Source of the DNA: Sphaerisporangium perillae
Lineage (GTDB): Bacteria > Actinomycetota > Actinomycetes > Streptosporangiales > Streptosporangiaceae
Assembly: GCF_023276435.1 (NCBI RefSeq)
Contig: NZ_JALLPO010000035.1
Location: forward strand, 44,657 to 108,656
Length of the DNA stretch: 64,000 nt
Direction: 5' to 3'
Part shown: in pieces, positions 18,922-28,104 of the stretch
How positions within the stretch are numbered: the stretch's first letter is position 1
Layout: the number at the start of each line of letters is the position of its first letter
The notes under the pieces: model-generated
Seen by the model: the letters and a program-made list of their open reading frames with translations, nothing else
Database searches by the model: none
Told to the model about the DNA's origin: nothing
Program-made: the position numbers and the translations under genes

Positions 18922-19690
18922 TTGGATGGCCATATCCGTGTACGTCCATGCATAGGACTTCCGAGCCGCCGGGACAACCCGATATTCGTGATCAGCGCGA
19001 TCGAGGTGATGCTCTGCATCCGGGGCGGCCGGTTCGCCGAGGCCGAGACCCTGGCCGCCGCCTGCGCCCAGCGGGGCGTGACGGCGGGCGACATAGACGC
19101 CCACGGATGGTACCGAGCCCAGCTCGGGACGATCCGCTGGTACCAGGGCCGCCTCCCCACGCTGTCGGATCTGGTCAACTCCCCGACGCTCAGCACGATC
19201 GACAACGCCACCTTCGCCGGCCTCGCGGTCGCGGCGGGAGACCGCGAGCTGGCGGCCATCATGCTGGCTCGCGTGCGCGGCCGGGACCTCGCGCGCCTGC
19301 CCCGCTCCAGTAGCTGGCTCATATCCATGTACGGCGTGGTGGAGGCGGCGCATCTGCTCGCCGACACCGAGACCTCGGCCCAGGCCTACACCCTTCTCGC
19401 CCCCTTCGCGCACCGGCCCGTGCTGGTCAGCCTGGGCGTCGCCTGCGTCGGATCCGTCCACCACTGCCTCGGGGTCGCCACGCTGACCACCGGCGACGTG
19501 GACCAGGCCATCGGCCACCTGCGCGCGGCGGTCCGCGGCAATCTCGCGCTCGGGCACCGGCCGGCCGTCGTCCTGTCCCGGGCCCGCCTCGGCCAGGCGC
19601 TGGCGCTGCGGGACGGGCCCCGCGCCGAGGAGGCCCGGCGGCAGCTCGCCTACGCCGCGCAGGACGCGGCGGCGCTGGGCATGACCATGC
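18922..19690 (+). pseudogene. C-terminal fragment of an AfsR-like/TPR ATPase regulator
   Basis: The plus-strand frame reads like the C-terminal helical region of a large regulator of the kind encoded next door (GGRFAEAETLAAAC, RWYQGRLPTLSDLVNSPTLS, AIGHLRAAVRGNLALGHRPA). It has no HTH, BTAD or ATPase part. It begins within 10 bp of the start of the oppositely oriented AfsR-like gene, leaving no room for a complete gene. After about 19690 the frame loses sense and meets a BRCT-like fragment. It is best read as a 5'-truncated remnant. Confidence 0.6.
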
Positions 19691-19708
19691 CCAGCGTTCA
19701 CGGGGGAG

Positions 19709-19900
19709 ATGGACGGCGGGCGCGAAAGCTGGGAACAGCGCGCCCGCGAGGCCTCGTACGTGCCTCATCCCGATGTGACGAAGAAGGTCCGGCTCCTGGT
19801 CGCGGCCGACCCCGACACTCTGTCCGGCAAAGCCCGCAAGGCCCGCGGCTACGGCATCCCCATCGTCACCCCTGATGCCTTCGCCCGCATGATCGAATAA
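19709..19900 (+). pseudogene. BRCT-domain C-terminal fragment
   Basis: Sixty-three codons ending at TAA contain VPHPDVTKKVRLLVAADP followed by DTLSGKARKARGYGIPIV, the typical second half of a BRCT domain as found at the C-terminus of DnaQ-like exonucleases or DNA ligases. The N-terminal half of the domain and the enzyme part are missing. It directly abuts the TPR fragment in another frame, indicating a recombination scar. A free-standing small BRCT peptide cannot be fully excluded. Confidence 0.55.
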
Positions 19901-19963
19901 TCACAGCGAGAAGAAGACCGTCCCCTCCTTCCGGCGCACCCTGTGCGCCGGTGCGGGGGTGCT

Positions 19964-20704
19964 TCAGCGTCCTTCGGACCTGGCGAAGACTGTGAGCGCC
20001 TCGGAGTCGGAGTAGGTGGTGGTCACGTATTCGGCCACCCACTGCTCGATCTCCTCGAACCCGCTCTCGGCGACCAGCCGGTCGGCGGCGGCCCGCGTGT
20101 CGAACGGGGTGCGACGCAGGGTCACCGCACCACTGGCCGAGTCGAGCAGCGCCCAATGGGCGCCCGCCGTGCCGTACGGCATGCCGACGGACCCCGGATT
20201 GACCACGAGCCTGCGGTCCACGAGCCGGACGAACGGCATGTGGGTGTTGCCCAGGACCACGCTGTCGGCGGTGACGTCGCCGAGCACCTCGGCCCATCGG
20301 GCGAGCGTGCTGTCGACGAGGATCATCTCGTCGTCCGCGCGCGGCGTGGCGTGCACGAACAGGGTGGTGCCCAGCATGCCGAGGTCGAGCACCTGCCGGG
20401 CGGGGAGGGCGGCGAGCAGTTCGACCTGGTCCGCACGGAGCCGCTCGCCCGCCCACTGGGAGATGGCGTACTCGCACCGCTTGCCCGCGGCCACCTCCAC
20501 GAGCTCCCGATCGGCGTTGCCGTTGACCCACAGCGCCCGCCGCCCCAGCGAGATCAGCAGATCGAGCGTCTCCACCGGCTGAGGGCCCGCGGCGACGTCG
20601 CCAGTGAGGACGATCAGGTCGGCCGCGGCCACGTCAGGTTCGGCCAGCACGGCCTCCAGCGCTGGAAGCACCCCATGGATGTCGGAAAGCACGGCTACCC
20701 GCAT
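19964..20704 (-). CDS. calcineurin-like metallophosphoesterase (YfcE/MJ0936-type)
   Basis: A 246-residue phosphoesterase with the ordered metal-binding motifs SDIHG (residues 7-11), TGDVAAGP, VNGNADRE, FVHATP and GNTHMPF, then NPGSVGMPYG. Members of this group are small cytoplasmic dinuclear-metal phosphodiesterases; the substrate is not predictable. It is cytosolic with no signal peptide. A pair of 32-bp direct repeats lies upstream between this gene and fadA5. Confidence 0.85.
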   Translation of the reverse strand: MRVAVLSDIHGVLPALEAVLAEPDVAAADLIVLTGDVAAGPQPVETLDLLISLGRRALWVNGNADRELVEVAAGKRCEYAISQWAGERLRADQVELLAALPARQVLDLGMLGTTLFVHATPRADDEMILVDSTLARWAEVLGDVTADSVVLGNTHMPFVRLVDRRLVVNPGSVGMPYGTAGAHWALLDSASGAVTLRRTPFDTRAAADRLVAESGFEEIEQWVAEYVTTTYSDSEALTVFARSEGR

Positions 20705-20725
20705 GCCCCCACTGTGCCCGGCGAT

Positions 20726-20821
20726 CCCGCCGTACAGCGCGGCGTTCGCGCAGCGCGGATCAGGTGCGGTCTGCCCACTTGCCGACGAGCCCGCCGTACA
20801 GCGCGGCGTTCGCGCAGCGCG
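20726..20821. repeat. two 32-bp perfect direct repeats, 64-bp period
   Basis: Copies at 20726-20757 and 20790-20821 are identical (they begin CCCGCCGTACAGCGCGGCGT). They fill the space between the fadA5 stop and the phosphoesterase start. No coding role was recognised; a duplication scar or protein-binding pair is possible. Confidence 0.85.
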
Positions 20822-20890
20822 ATCGGATGCCGCCGTCCTCCTTGCCGCGCGGAGGCGACTGCGGCGCCTGCCCGTCCCGGTGTCGTGGTC

Positions 20891-22111
<1,221 letters not shown>

Positions 22112-22112
22112 C

Positions 22113-22126
22113 TAGAATTGATTCCG
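22113..22126. promoter_or_regulatory. KstR-like degenerate inverted repeat (TAGAATTGATTCCG)
   Basis: GAAT-TG-ATTC forms an inverted repeat in the fadA5 leader region. Compared with the KstR consensus TnnAACnnGTTnnA it carries symmetrical C-to-T and G-to-A changes. It could be a variant site for the TetR protein encoded at 24215-24847, whose recognition-helix region resembles KstR. A single occurrence makes this weak. Confidence 0.3.
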
Positions 22127-22144
22127 TTTTGACCGAGGGCGGTG

Positions 22145-22159
22145 TCCCGCTCAGTGGTC
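22145..22159 (+). promoter_or_regulatory. operator-like palindrome (TCCCGCTCAGTGGTC)
   Basis: One of two copies in the 237-bp fadA5/hsd4A divergent promoter region. The first 13 bases equal the perfect copy at 45239-45253. Confidence 0.6.
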
Positions 22160-22200
22160 GCGCCCGCCGCGCCGCCTCGGCCGGGGAGGGCGGGTCGCGC

Positions 22201-22215
22201 ACCCACTCACCGGGA
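22201..22215 (-). promoter_or_regulatory. operator-like palindrome (TCCCGGTGAGTGGGT on minus)
   Basis: Second copy in the fadA5/hsd4A region, about 75 bp upstream of the hsd4A start. A separate inverted repeat GAAACT/AGTTTC (22230-22253) lies just downstream and probably overlaps the hsd4A core promoter. Confidence 0.6.
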
Positions 22216-22288
22216 CCCGGAGCTGAGCTGAAACTGGAATACATACTAGTTTCCGAGCCACGTGATCCGACCGAGCAGGAGCGTGCAC

Positions 22289-23221
22289 ATGGGCTCGAAC
22301 ACCAGCCTCGCGGGCAGGACCGCCGTCGTCACCGGCGCGGGCGCCGGCCTCGGACGCTGCGAGGCGCTGGCCCTCGCCGAGCGGGGCGCGAACGTCGTCG
22401 TCAACGACGTGGGGTCGGCGGCCGAGGACGTCGTGGTCGAGATCAAGCGGCTCGGCGGGGAGGCCGTCGCGGTGACCGGTGACGTGGGCGACTGGTCCAT
22501 GGGCGACCGCCTGGTGCAGGCGGCGGTGGACACCTTCGGCGGCCTGGACATCGTGGTGAACAACGCGGGCGTGCTCCGCGACAAGATGCTGTTCAACCTG
22601 GCGGAGTCCGACTGGGACGACGTCGTGCGGGTCCACCTCAGGGGGCACGCGGGGGTCTCCCGGGCCGCGGCGGCGTACTGGCGCGCGGCGAGCAAGGCCG
22701 CCGGCGGGCCGGTGTACGGCCGGGTCGTCAACACCTCCTCCGAGGCGTTCCTGTTCGGCTCGGCGGGCCAGCCGAACTACGCGGCGGCCAAGGCCGGCAT
22801 CGTCGCGCTGACCCTCTCCACCGCCCAGGGCCTGGCGCGGTACGGCGTGCGCGCCAACGCGATCTGCCCCCGGGCGCGCACCGGCATGACGGCGGGGGTG
22901 TTCGCCGAAGGCCGCGCGGCGGGCGGGCTGGACATCCTGGCGCCCGAGCGGGTGGCCACGTTCGTGAGCTACCTCGCCTCCCCCGCCTCGGAGAAGATCA
23001 ACGGCCAGGTGTTCGTCGTGTACGGCGACATGGTCGCGCTCATGGCGGCCCCGGTGGTCGAGCGGAAGTTCACCGCCGAGAGCGGCGCGTTCTCGGTCGA
23101 GGAACTCGACGCGCAGCTCACCCCGCATTTCCAGGACCGCGGGCCGTACCGGACCTACGCGGCCTACAGCGTGGCCGAACTCGACACCACCGGAACGCAG
23201 AACCCCGCCGCCCAGGGCTGA
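22289..23221 (+). CDS. hsd4A: Hsd4A-type steroid side-chain SDR (17-beta-HSD / 3-hydroxyacyl-CoA dehydrogenase)
   Basis: A 310-residue SDR matching the mycobacterial Hsd4A layout: TGAGAGLGRCEALALAERGA at the cofactor site, NNAGVLRDKMLFN, HLRGH, YWRAASKAAGGPVYGR, NTSSEA, YAAAKAG, ICPRARTGMTAGVF and a C-terminal extension with VERKFTAESGAFSVEELD. In sterol side-chain oxidation Hsd4A dehydrogenates the 22-hydroxy C24-CoA before FadA5 cleavage, so its pairing with fadA5 makes biochemical sense. ATG 22289 with AGGAG 8 nt upstream is preferred over GTG 22262, which lacks a Shine-Dalgarno. Two operator-like sites lie in the shared promoter. Confidence 0.9.
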   Translation: MGSNTSLAGRTAVVTGAGAGLGRCEALALAERGANVVVNDVGSAAEDVVVEIKRLGGEAVAVTGDVGDWSMGDRLVQAAVDTFGGLDIVVNNAGVLRDKMLFNLAESDWDDVVRVHLRGHAGVSRAAAAYWRAASKAAGGPVYGRVVNTSSEAFLFGSAGQPNYAAAKAGIVALTLSTAQGLARYGVRANAICPRARTGMTAGVFAEGRAAGGLDILAPERVATFVSYLASPASEKINGQVFVVYGDMVALMAAPVVERKFTAESGAFSVEELDAQLTPHFQDRGPYRTYAAYSVAELDTTGTQNPAAQG

Positions 23222-23258
23222 CGTGTACGGCGAGTGCTCGATCTTGGGTCCGTCACTG

Positions 23259-24035
23259 TCAGTAGACGTCGGGGCCGCGGAGGGTGGCCTCGGCGCCGCC
23301 GTCCACGAAGACGATCTGGCCGGCCATGTGGGAGTTCTCCGGGGCGATCAGCCAGCGCAGGGCGTCGGCGATCACCTCGGGCTCGGCGTGGCCGTTCAGC
23401 GGCATCGGCACCGCCTGGTCCATGACGGCGCGCATCGCCTCGTCCTCGAACAGGGGCGCCGTCATCGGGGTGAGCACGACGCCCGGCGCGACCGCGTTGA
23501 GCGGGATGGCGCACCCGGCCCACTCGGGGGAGACCGCCCGGCTCCGCAGCCAGCGGGCGAGCGCGGACTTCGACGACGGGTAGAGCTTCCACCCTTCGCC
23601 GCGTTCGGCGGCCCGCTCGGCCAGCGCGACCGCCTGCGGCTCGGCGCCGTCCAGGCAGGCCCGCACCACCTCGGGGTCGGCCGGCTGGACGGCCGAGATG
23701 GAGGCGACCGCGGCGGCTCTCGGCTTCGGGGCCCGGGCCAGCGCCGGGCGCAGCCCTTCCAGGAGCGCGGTCACGCCGAAGAAGTTGACCCGGACCGTCT
23801 GCGCGGTCATCCCCGAGACCCCGGCGCAGGCGACGACACCGTCCAGCACGCCGTCCGACCTGGCCAGCACCGACTCGACGGCCAGCGCGCGGCCCTCAGG
23901 AGTGGACAGGTCGGCGCAGACGTCCGCGTCCTTGAGGTCGACGCCGATCACCTCGTCGCCCCCGGCCCGCAGCGAGGCGGCGAGCGCCTTGCCGATGCCC
24001 GAGCCCGAGCCGGTCACCGCGATCCTTCGAGTCAC
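23259..24035 (-). CDS. 3-alpha-hydroxysteroid dehydrogenase/carbonyl reductase-like SDR
   Basis: A 258-residue SDR resembling Comamonas 3-alpha-HSD (HsdA): VTGSGSGIGKALAASLRAGG, then GVDLKDADVCADLSTPEGRA, VACAGVSG, VRVNFFGVTALLEGLRPAL, YPSSKSALARWLR (Y-x3-K) and APGVVLTPM. Enzymes of this type interconvert 3-alpha-hydroxy- and 3-ketosteroids. The nearest GTG (24035) has AAGGAG 7 nt upstream. The next unit of the upstream tandem array also offers AAGGAG-GTG in frame at 24062, adding nine residues (VTLTSRSDD). It is the second gene of a tetR operon. Confidence 0.85.
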   Translation of the reverse strand: MTRRIAVTGSGSGIGKALAASLRAGGDEVIGVDLKDADVCADLSTPEGRALAVESVLARSDGVLDGVVACAGVSGMTAQTVRVNFFGVTALLEGLRPALARAPKPRAAAVASISAVQPADPEVVRACLDGAEPQAVALAERAAERGEGWKLYPSSKSALARWLRSRAVSPEWAGCAIPLNAVAPGVVLTPMTAPLFEDEAMRAVMDQAVPMPLNGHAEPEVIADALRWLIAPENSHMAGQIVFVDGGAEATLRGPDVY

Positions 24036-24217
24036 GTCGTCGCTCCTTGAGGTCAGAGTCACGTCGTCGCTCCTTGAGGTCAGAGTCACGTCGTCGTTCC
24101 GTGAGGTCAGAGTCACGTCGTCGTTCCGTGAGGTCAGAGTCACGTCGTCGTTCCGTGAGGTCAGGGTCACGTCGTCGTTCCGTGAGGTCAGGGTCGCGTT
24201 GTCGCTTCGTGAGGTCA
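24029..24217 (-). repeat. seven tandem 27-bp units duplicating the tetR-stop/SD/GTG-start junction
   Basis: Seven head-to-tail 27-bp units (24029-24055 through 24191-24217) read on the minus strand TGACCTC-AAGGAG-CGACGAC-GTG-ACTC. The unit spans from the tetR stop codon (24215-24217) to the second codon of the SDR gene. The two units nearest the SDR gene keep AAGGAG; the middle four read ACGGAA; the distal one has lost both the SD and the GTG. The period equals nine codons, so every GTG is in frame and the array is open (VTLTSRxDD repeats). There are no spacers, so it is not a CRISPR array. Confidence 0.93.
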
Positions 24218-24847
24218 GGCCCGGCCGGCCGGCTCGGGGACGGCGTTCGAGCGGGGTGCGAGCAGGAGCCGGGAGGCGATGCGGATGTCGCTCTCCGCGT
24301 CGGGGATCGAGATCCGCCCGTTGAGGCTCGACTGCAGTACGCCGTACCAGCACTGCATGAGCAGCCGGACCAGCGTGACGTCCATGACGGTGGGGTCGCC
24401 GACGCCGAGCGTCCGCAGGACGATCTGGCTGAAAGTGGCGTCGATGCGCCCGGCGTCGGCGACCGCGGCGGCGCTGGCGGCGTTCGCGGACTGGAGCATC
24501 GCGGTGGCGAGCGCGGGCCTGCGCAGCAGCTGCCGGCTGGCCAGCACGAGCACCTCGCCGGCGGCGTCCTCCGGGCTGGTGCCGGGATCGGGCCGCGGCA
24601 CGGTCTCGCTGAACCGGTCGATCTGCTCGGCCATCAAGGCCGTGAACAGGTGGGTCTTGGAGGGGAAGTACCTGTACAGCGTCGCGATCGCGACGCCGGC
24701 CGCCTTGGCCACCTCGTGCATCTGAACGCGCTCGAGCCCCTTCTCGGCCCCCATCCGCGCCGCGGCCCGCAGGATGCGCAGGTGCCGGGCCCGCTGCTCC
24801 GGCGAGGTCGGCTCGGCCGGCGCCCTGACCTCGGCGATTCTCGGCAC
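24215..24847 (-). CDS. TetR-family regulator, KstR-like
   Basis: A 210-residue TetR/AcrR regulator. The HTH covers about residues 22-68; VQMHEVAKAAGVAIATLYRYF is very like the KstR DNA-binding segment (VGTLYRYFPSK in KstR). KstR represses sterol catabolism genes and is relieved by a steroid-CoA ligand. GTG 24847 follows GGGGAG with 7-nt spacing; frames extend upstream but without a good SD. The stop codon is the first triplet of the 27-bp tandem array. Adjacent genes (3-alpha-HSD-like SDR downstream, KstD paralogue divergent) and an operator-like palindrome in the promoter suggest a role in steroid control. Orthology to KstR is not proven. Confidence 0.82.
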   Translation of the reverse strand: MPRIAEVRAPAEPTSPEQRARHLRILRAAARMGAEKGLERVQMHEVAKAAGVAIATLYRYFPSKTHLFTALMAEQIDRFSETVPRPDPGTSPEDAAGEVLVLASRQLLRRPALATAMLQSANAASAAAVADAGRIDATFSQIVLRTLGVGDPTVMDVTLVRLLMQCWYGVLQSSLNGRISIPDAESDIRIASRLLLAPRSNAVPEPAGRA

Positions 24848-24923
24848 GCTCGCTCTCCCCTTGGTCGGTCCGGATATCGCAACGACGATACACACGGCGA
24901 CCGGCGTACCCGCCAATCACCCA

Positions 24924-24938
24924 TACCGGTGAGTGGGA
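24924..24938 (-). promoter_or_regulatory. operator-like palindrome (TCCCACTCACCGGTA on minus)
   Basis: It lies in the 156-bp divergent region between tetR (24847) and the KstD paralogue (25004), 65 bp upstream of the latter start, positioned to control both. Confidence 0.6.
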
Positions 24939-25003
24939 CGGGCTCTCCGCCGCATCCCCCGCTGCGCTTGCCTAGGTACCGCGACCGGCGGGAGGAGACG
25001 GGC

Positions 25004-26548
25004 ATGGTGGCTGCCGAGCGGTGGGACGGCGAGTACGACGTGGTGGTGGCCGGGTCGGGCGCCGGGGCCATGACCGGCGCGCTGGCGGCGGCGGCGAGCG
25101 GGCTGCGCACGGCCGTCCTGGAGCGGACGGCGCTGCTCGGCGGCACCTCCGCCTACGCGGGCGCGGCCGTCTGGCTGCCGGGAAGCGCCGTGCAGCAGCG
25201 CGCCGGGATCGGGGACTCGACCGAGTCTGCGCGCGCCTACCTGATGGCCCTGATCGGCGAGGCGGAGGCCGAGCGGCGGGAGGCGTTCCTCGCGACCGCG
25301 CCCGAGGTCGTCGCGTTCCTCGAACGCGACCCGGCGATCGAGTTCGAGTGGCGGCCCTTCCCGGACTACTTCCCCGCCCCGGGCCGCGCGGAGGCCGGGC
25401 GCTCCCTCGTGCCGCTGGACCTGCCTGCCGAGCGGCTGGGCGCCCTCGCCGCCCTGGTGCGCCCGCCGGTGGAGCGCGACCGCACCGGGCGCGGCCACGG
25501 CGGCGGCCCGCTGACGGCGGGGCGGGCGCTGATCGGGCGGCTGCTGCTCGCCCTGACCGCGACGGGGAACGGCACCGTGCGCACAGGCACCTCGCTCACC
25601 CGGCTCATCGTCGAGGACGGCCGGGTGACCGGGGTCGAGGCGGCCACCTCCGGCGGCCCGGTGCGGTTGCGCGCCGCCCGCGGCGTCCTGCTGGCCGCGG
25701 GCGGCTTCGAGGGCAACGGCGCCATGCGCAAGGAGAACGGCGTGCCGGGGGCCGCCGAGTGGTCGATGGCCCCGGCGGGCGCGAACACGGGCGACCCGAT
25801 CCTCGCCGCCGTCGCGGCCGGGGCCGCCACCGACCTGATGGAAGAGGCGTGGTGGTGCCCGGGGGTCGCCCTGCCGGACGGCCGGGCCGCGTTCACGCTG
25901 GGCTTTCACGGCGGTCTCATAGTCGACGGGACCGGCGCGAGGTTCGCCAACGAGTCGCTGCCGTACGACCGGATGGGCCGGGAGATGGCCGCCGCGCCCG
26001 GCCGCATACCGGCGTACCTGATCTTCGACTCCCGCTTCGGCGGGCGGCTGCCGGCGATCTCGCTGCCGGCCCTCCCGGCGGAGGAGCACCTGCGGGCGGG
26101 CACCTGGGTGCGGGCCGGCGACCTGGAAGAGCTGGCCGGGCGCCTCGGCGTGCCGCCCGAGGCCCTGACCGCCACCGTCGAGCGCTTCAACGGCTTCGCC
26201 GCGCGGGGCGTCGACGAGGACTTCCATCGGGGCGAGGACCCCTATGACCGGTTCTTCACCGGCGGCTCGGAGAGCCCGAACCCGTGCCTGGTCCCGGTGG
26301 ACCGGCCGCCCTATTACGCGGCGCGCGTGGTCCTCGGCGACCTCGGCACCAAGGGCGGCCTGCGCACCGACCCGGACGGCCGGGTGCTCGACCGGGACGA
26401 CCGGCCGATCCCCGGCCTGTACGCCGCGGGCAACACCAGCGCGTCGTTCTCCGGCCGCTGCTACCCGGGCCCGGGCATACCGATCGGTTCCGCCATGGTG
26501 TTCGCCTATCGGGCGGCGAACGCCATGGCCGGGGCCGGTAACCGCTGA
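25004..26548 (+). CDS. 3-ketosteroid dehydrogenase (KstD paralogue)
   Basis: A 514-residue flavoprotein of the FAD_binding_2/KstD group. The FAD motif GSGAGAMTGALA lies near residues 17-28. Residues matching the catalytic tyrosines of characterised KstDs occur in FPDYFPAPGRAEAGRS, NESLPYDRM and CYPGPGIPIGS. It should introduce a 1,2- (or 4,5-) double bond into a 3-ketosteroid. ATG 25004 follows GGAGGAG. A second, longer KstD is encoded at 46376-48049, so substrate division between the two is likely. It is divergent from tetR. Confidence 0.87.
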   Translation: MVAAERWDGEYDVVVAGSGAGAMTGALAAAASGLRTAVLERTALLGGTSAYAGAAVWLPGSAVQQRAGIGDSTESARAYLMALIGEAEAERREAFLATAPEVVAFLERDPAIEFEWRPFPDYFPAPGRAEAGRSLVPLDLPAERLGALAALVRPPVERDRTGRGHGGGPLTAGRALIGRLLLALTATGNGTVRTGTSLTRLIVEDGRVTGVEAATSGGPVRLRAARGVLLAAGGFEGNGAMRKENGVPGAAEWSMAPAGANTGDPILAAVAAGAATDLMEEAWWCPGVALPDGRAAFTLGFHGGLIVDGTGARFANESLPYDRMGREMAAAPGRIPAYLIFDSRFGGRLPAISLPALPAEEHLRAGTWVRAGDLEELAGRLGVPPEALTATVERFNGFAARGVDEDFHRGEDPYDRFFTGGSESPNPCLVPVDRPPYYAARVVLGDLGTKGGLRTDPDGRVLDRDDRPIPGLYAAGNTSASFSGRCYPGPGIPIGSAMVFAYRAANAMAGAGNR

Positions 26549-26563
26549 TCGGGACACCGGCCG

Positions 26564-26601
26564 GCCTGCACGCCTCAGCACCGCCTGCACGCCTCAGCAC
26601 C
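26564..26601. repeat. two perfect 19-bp tandem copies
   Basis: GCCTGCACGCCTCAGCACC occurs twice without a gap in the 117-bp convergent space between the KstD paralogue and hsaA. It is probably a slippage duplication. No terminator-like fold is obvious. Confidence 0.85.
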
Positions 26602-26665
26602 GCCCGGGCGCCGGCCGGCGATCGGCTGCCGCACGGCCGTCCCCCACCGGGTGCGGTGTGCCGCC

Positions 26666-27832
26666 TCAGACCAGGTTGTCCTCGATGGCCAGGCCGAACT
26701 CGCCCTTGCCGTACATTGCGAGAGCCCGCTCGACGTCGTTGGCGACATGCACGCTGCCCGCGTGGGCGTCCCGCCAGGCGCGCTCGAGGGGGTTGCCGCG
26801 GCTGAGCGAGTTCCCGCCGGCGGTCTTGAACAGGATGTCGATGGCCGTGAGCGCCCGCTCGGTCGCGCGGACCTGGTCCCTGCGGGCGCGCAGCCGCAAC
26901 TCCATCGGGATCGGCTCGCCCCGGACGGCGTGCTCGTACACCTCGCGCACGTTGCGGTCGGTCTGCAGGACGGCCGCGTCGATCTCCGACGCCGCCCGGG
27001 CCACCGCGACCTGGGCGAACTGGTCCTCGGCGAACCGGCCTCCGCCCAGGCTCAGCCGTACGCGGTCGCGCATGGACGCGACGTAGGACCGGTAGCACCC
27101 CGCCGCCATGCCGATCACCGGCGCGGTGATCGCGGTGGTGAACACCGTCCCGAACGGCATCCGGTACAGCGGGCCGGTGTTCACCTTCTGGCCGGGGCCG
27201 CGGAGCTGCGCCTGCTCGTAGTTGCGCATGGTGCGGTGGGCGGGCACGAACGCCTGCTCGACGATGATGTCGTTGCTGCCCGTGCCGCGCAGCCCGATGA
27301 CGTCCCAGACGTCGTCGATCGCGTAGTCCGCGCGGGGCACGAGCACCGTCATGAAGTCGACCGGCTTGCCCTGGTCGCCCACGACCAGGCCGCCGACCAG
27401 CGCCCACGACGCGTGCTCGCACCCGGAGGAGAACCGCCACCGGCCGGAGAGCCGGTACCCGCCCTCCTCCGGGATCAGCCGCCCGACGGGGGCGTAGGAG
27501 GAGGACACCAGCGCGTCGGGGTCCTCGCCCCACAGCTCGTCCTGCGCGGCCTCGTCGAACAGGCCGAGCTGCCACGGGTGCACGCCGAGCACGGAGACCA
27601 CCCAGCCGGTGGAGCCGCAGACCGCGGAGATCTCCCGGACCGCCTCGAAGAAGCTCACCGGGTCGCTCTCGGTGCCTCCATACCTCTTGGGCTGCAGCAT
27701 CCGGAAGACGCCCGTCTCGACGAGCTCGCGGATCGCCTCCTCCGGGACCCGCCGGCCCTCGTCCGTGGACCGCGCCCGCTCGGCGATCTTCGGCAGCAGC
27801 CGGCGGACCGCGTCCAGGACCTCGTTGCTCAT
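26666..27832 (-). CDS. hsaA: HsaA, oxygenase of 3-HSA 4-hydroxylase
   Basis: A 388-residue flavin-dependent monooxygenase of the acyl-CoA dehydrogenase fold. It shares with mycobacterial HsaA the strings LQPKRYGG, VCGSTGWVVSVLGVHPW, EDPDALVSSSYAPVG, GLRGTGSNDIIV and RARRDQVRAT, then FWRDAH-type AWRDAHAGSVHVANDVERA. With the reductase HsaB it hydroxylates 3-HSA to the catechol 3,4-DHSA. The ATG at 27832 is divergent from kshA; an operator-like palindrome lies in the shared region. A second HsaA-like protein is encoded at 41181-42365. Confidence 0.9.
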   Translation of the reverse strand: MSNEVLDAVRRLLPKIAERARSTDEGRRVPEEAIRELVETGVFRMLQPKRYGGTESDPVSFFEAVREISAVCGSTGWVVSVLGVHPWQLGLFDEAAQDELWGEDPDALVSSSYAPVGRLIPEEGGYRLSGRWRFSSGCEHASWALVGGLVVGDQGKPVDFMTVLVPRADYAIDDVWDVIGLRGTGSNDIIVEQAFVPAHRTMRNYEQAQLRGPGQKVNTGPLYRMPFGTVFTTAITAPVIGMAAGCYRSYVASMRDRVRLSLGGGRFAEDQFAQVAVARAASEIDAAVLQTDRNVREVYEHAVRGEPIPMELRLRARRDQVRATERALTAIDILFKTAGGNSLSRGNPLERAWRDAHAGSVHVANDVERALAMYGKGEFGLAIEDNLV

Positions 27833-27912
27833 CGAAACTCCTTAAGCGTGGAGACCTCCGCCTTGAGCCGGGGGAGGGAACGCGGCACGGTGTGGAATGG
27901 TGTCTTGGAATC

Positions 27913-27930
27913 CCCCTCGTTCACGAGGGG
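27913..27930. promoter_or_regulatory. perfect 7-bp hairpin in the hsaA/kshA divergent region
   Basis: CCCCTCG-TTCA-CGAGGGG folds into a 7-bp stem with a 4-nt loop, or serves as a dyad for a DNA-binding protein. It lies 81 bp upstream of hsaA and 175 bp upstream of kshA. Confidence 0.45.
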
Positions 27931-28014
27931 AAGGACTCGGCTCTCCGTGTCACGCTCGTCGGACAGATGCCGTCCATGATGGTGCGCCGCGCCGTCGCCC
28001 GCGCGTCACGGCCA

Positions 28015-28029
28015 TCCCGGCCAATGGGA
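28015..28029 (+). promoter_or_regulatory. operator-like palindrome (TCCCGGCCAATGGGA)
   Basis: The outer arms TCCC/GGGA are perfect while the centre differs from the consensus. It lies 76 bp upstream of the kshA start. Confidence 0.55.
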
Positions 28030-28104
28030 CTCGACGGTCCGGCGGGCAGCCGCACCTCCTACCTTGGCGAACTGAGAACGCGTGTCCTGAAGGGGTGGGT
28101 CGAC

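Noticed and set aside
24029..24217. Possible CRISPR array
   Set aside because: The seven 27-bp units are contiguous with no spacers, are coding in frame, and no cas genes are nearby.
26540..26554. Operator-like AACCGCTGATCGGGA overlapping the stop of the KstD paralogue
   Set aside because: It is at the 3' end of a gene in a convergent region with degenerate outer bases; probably chance.
26666..27832. Ordinary acyl-CoA dehydrogenase
   Set aside because: Sequence landmarks fit HsaA-type flavin-dependent hydroxylases; the same reasoning applies to 41181-42365.
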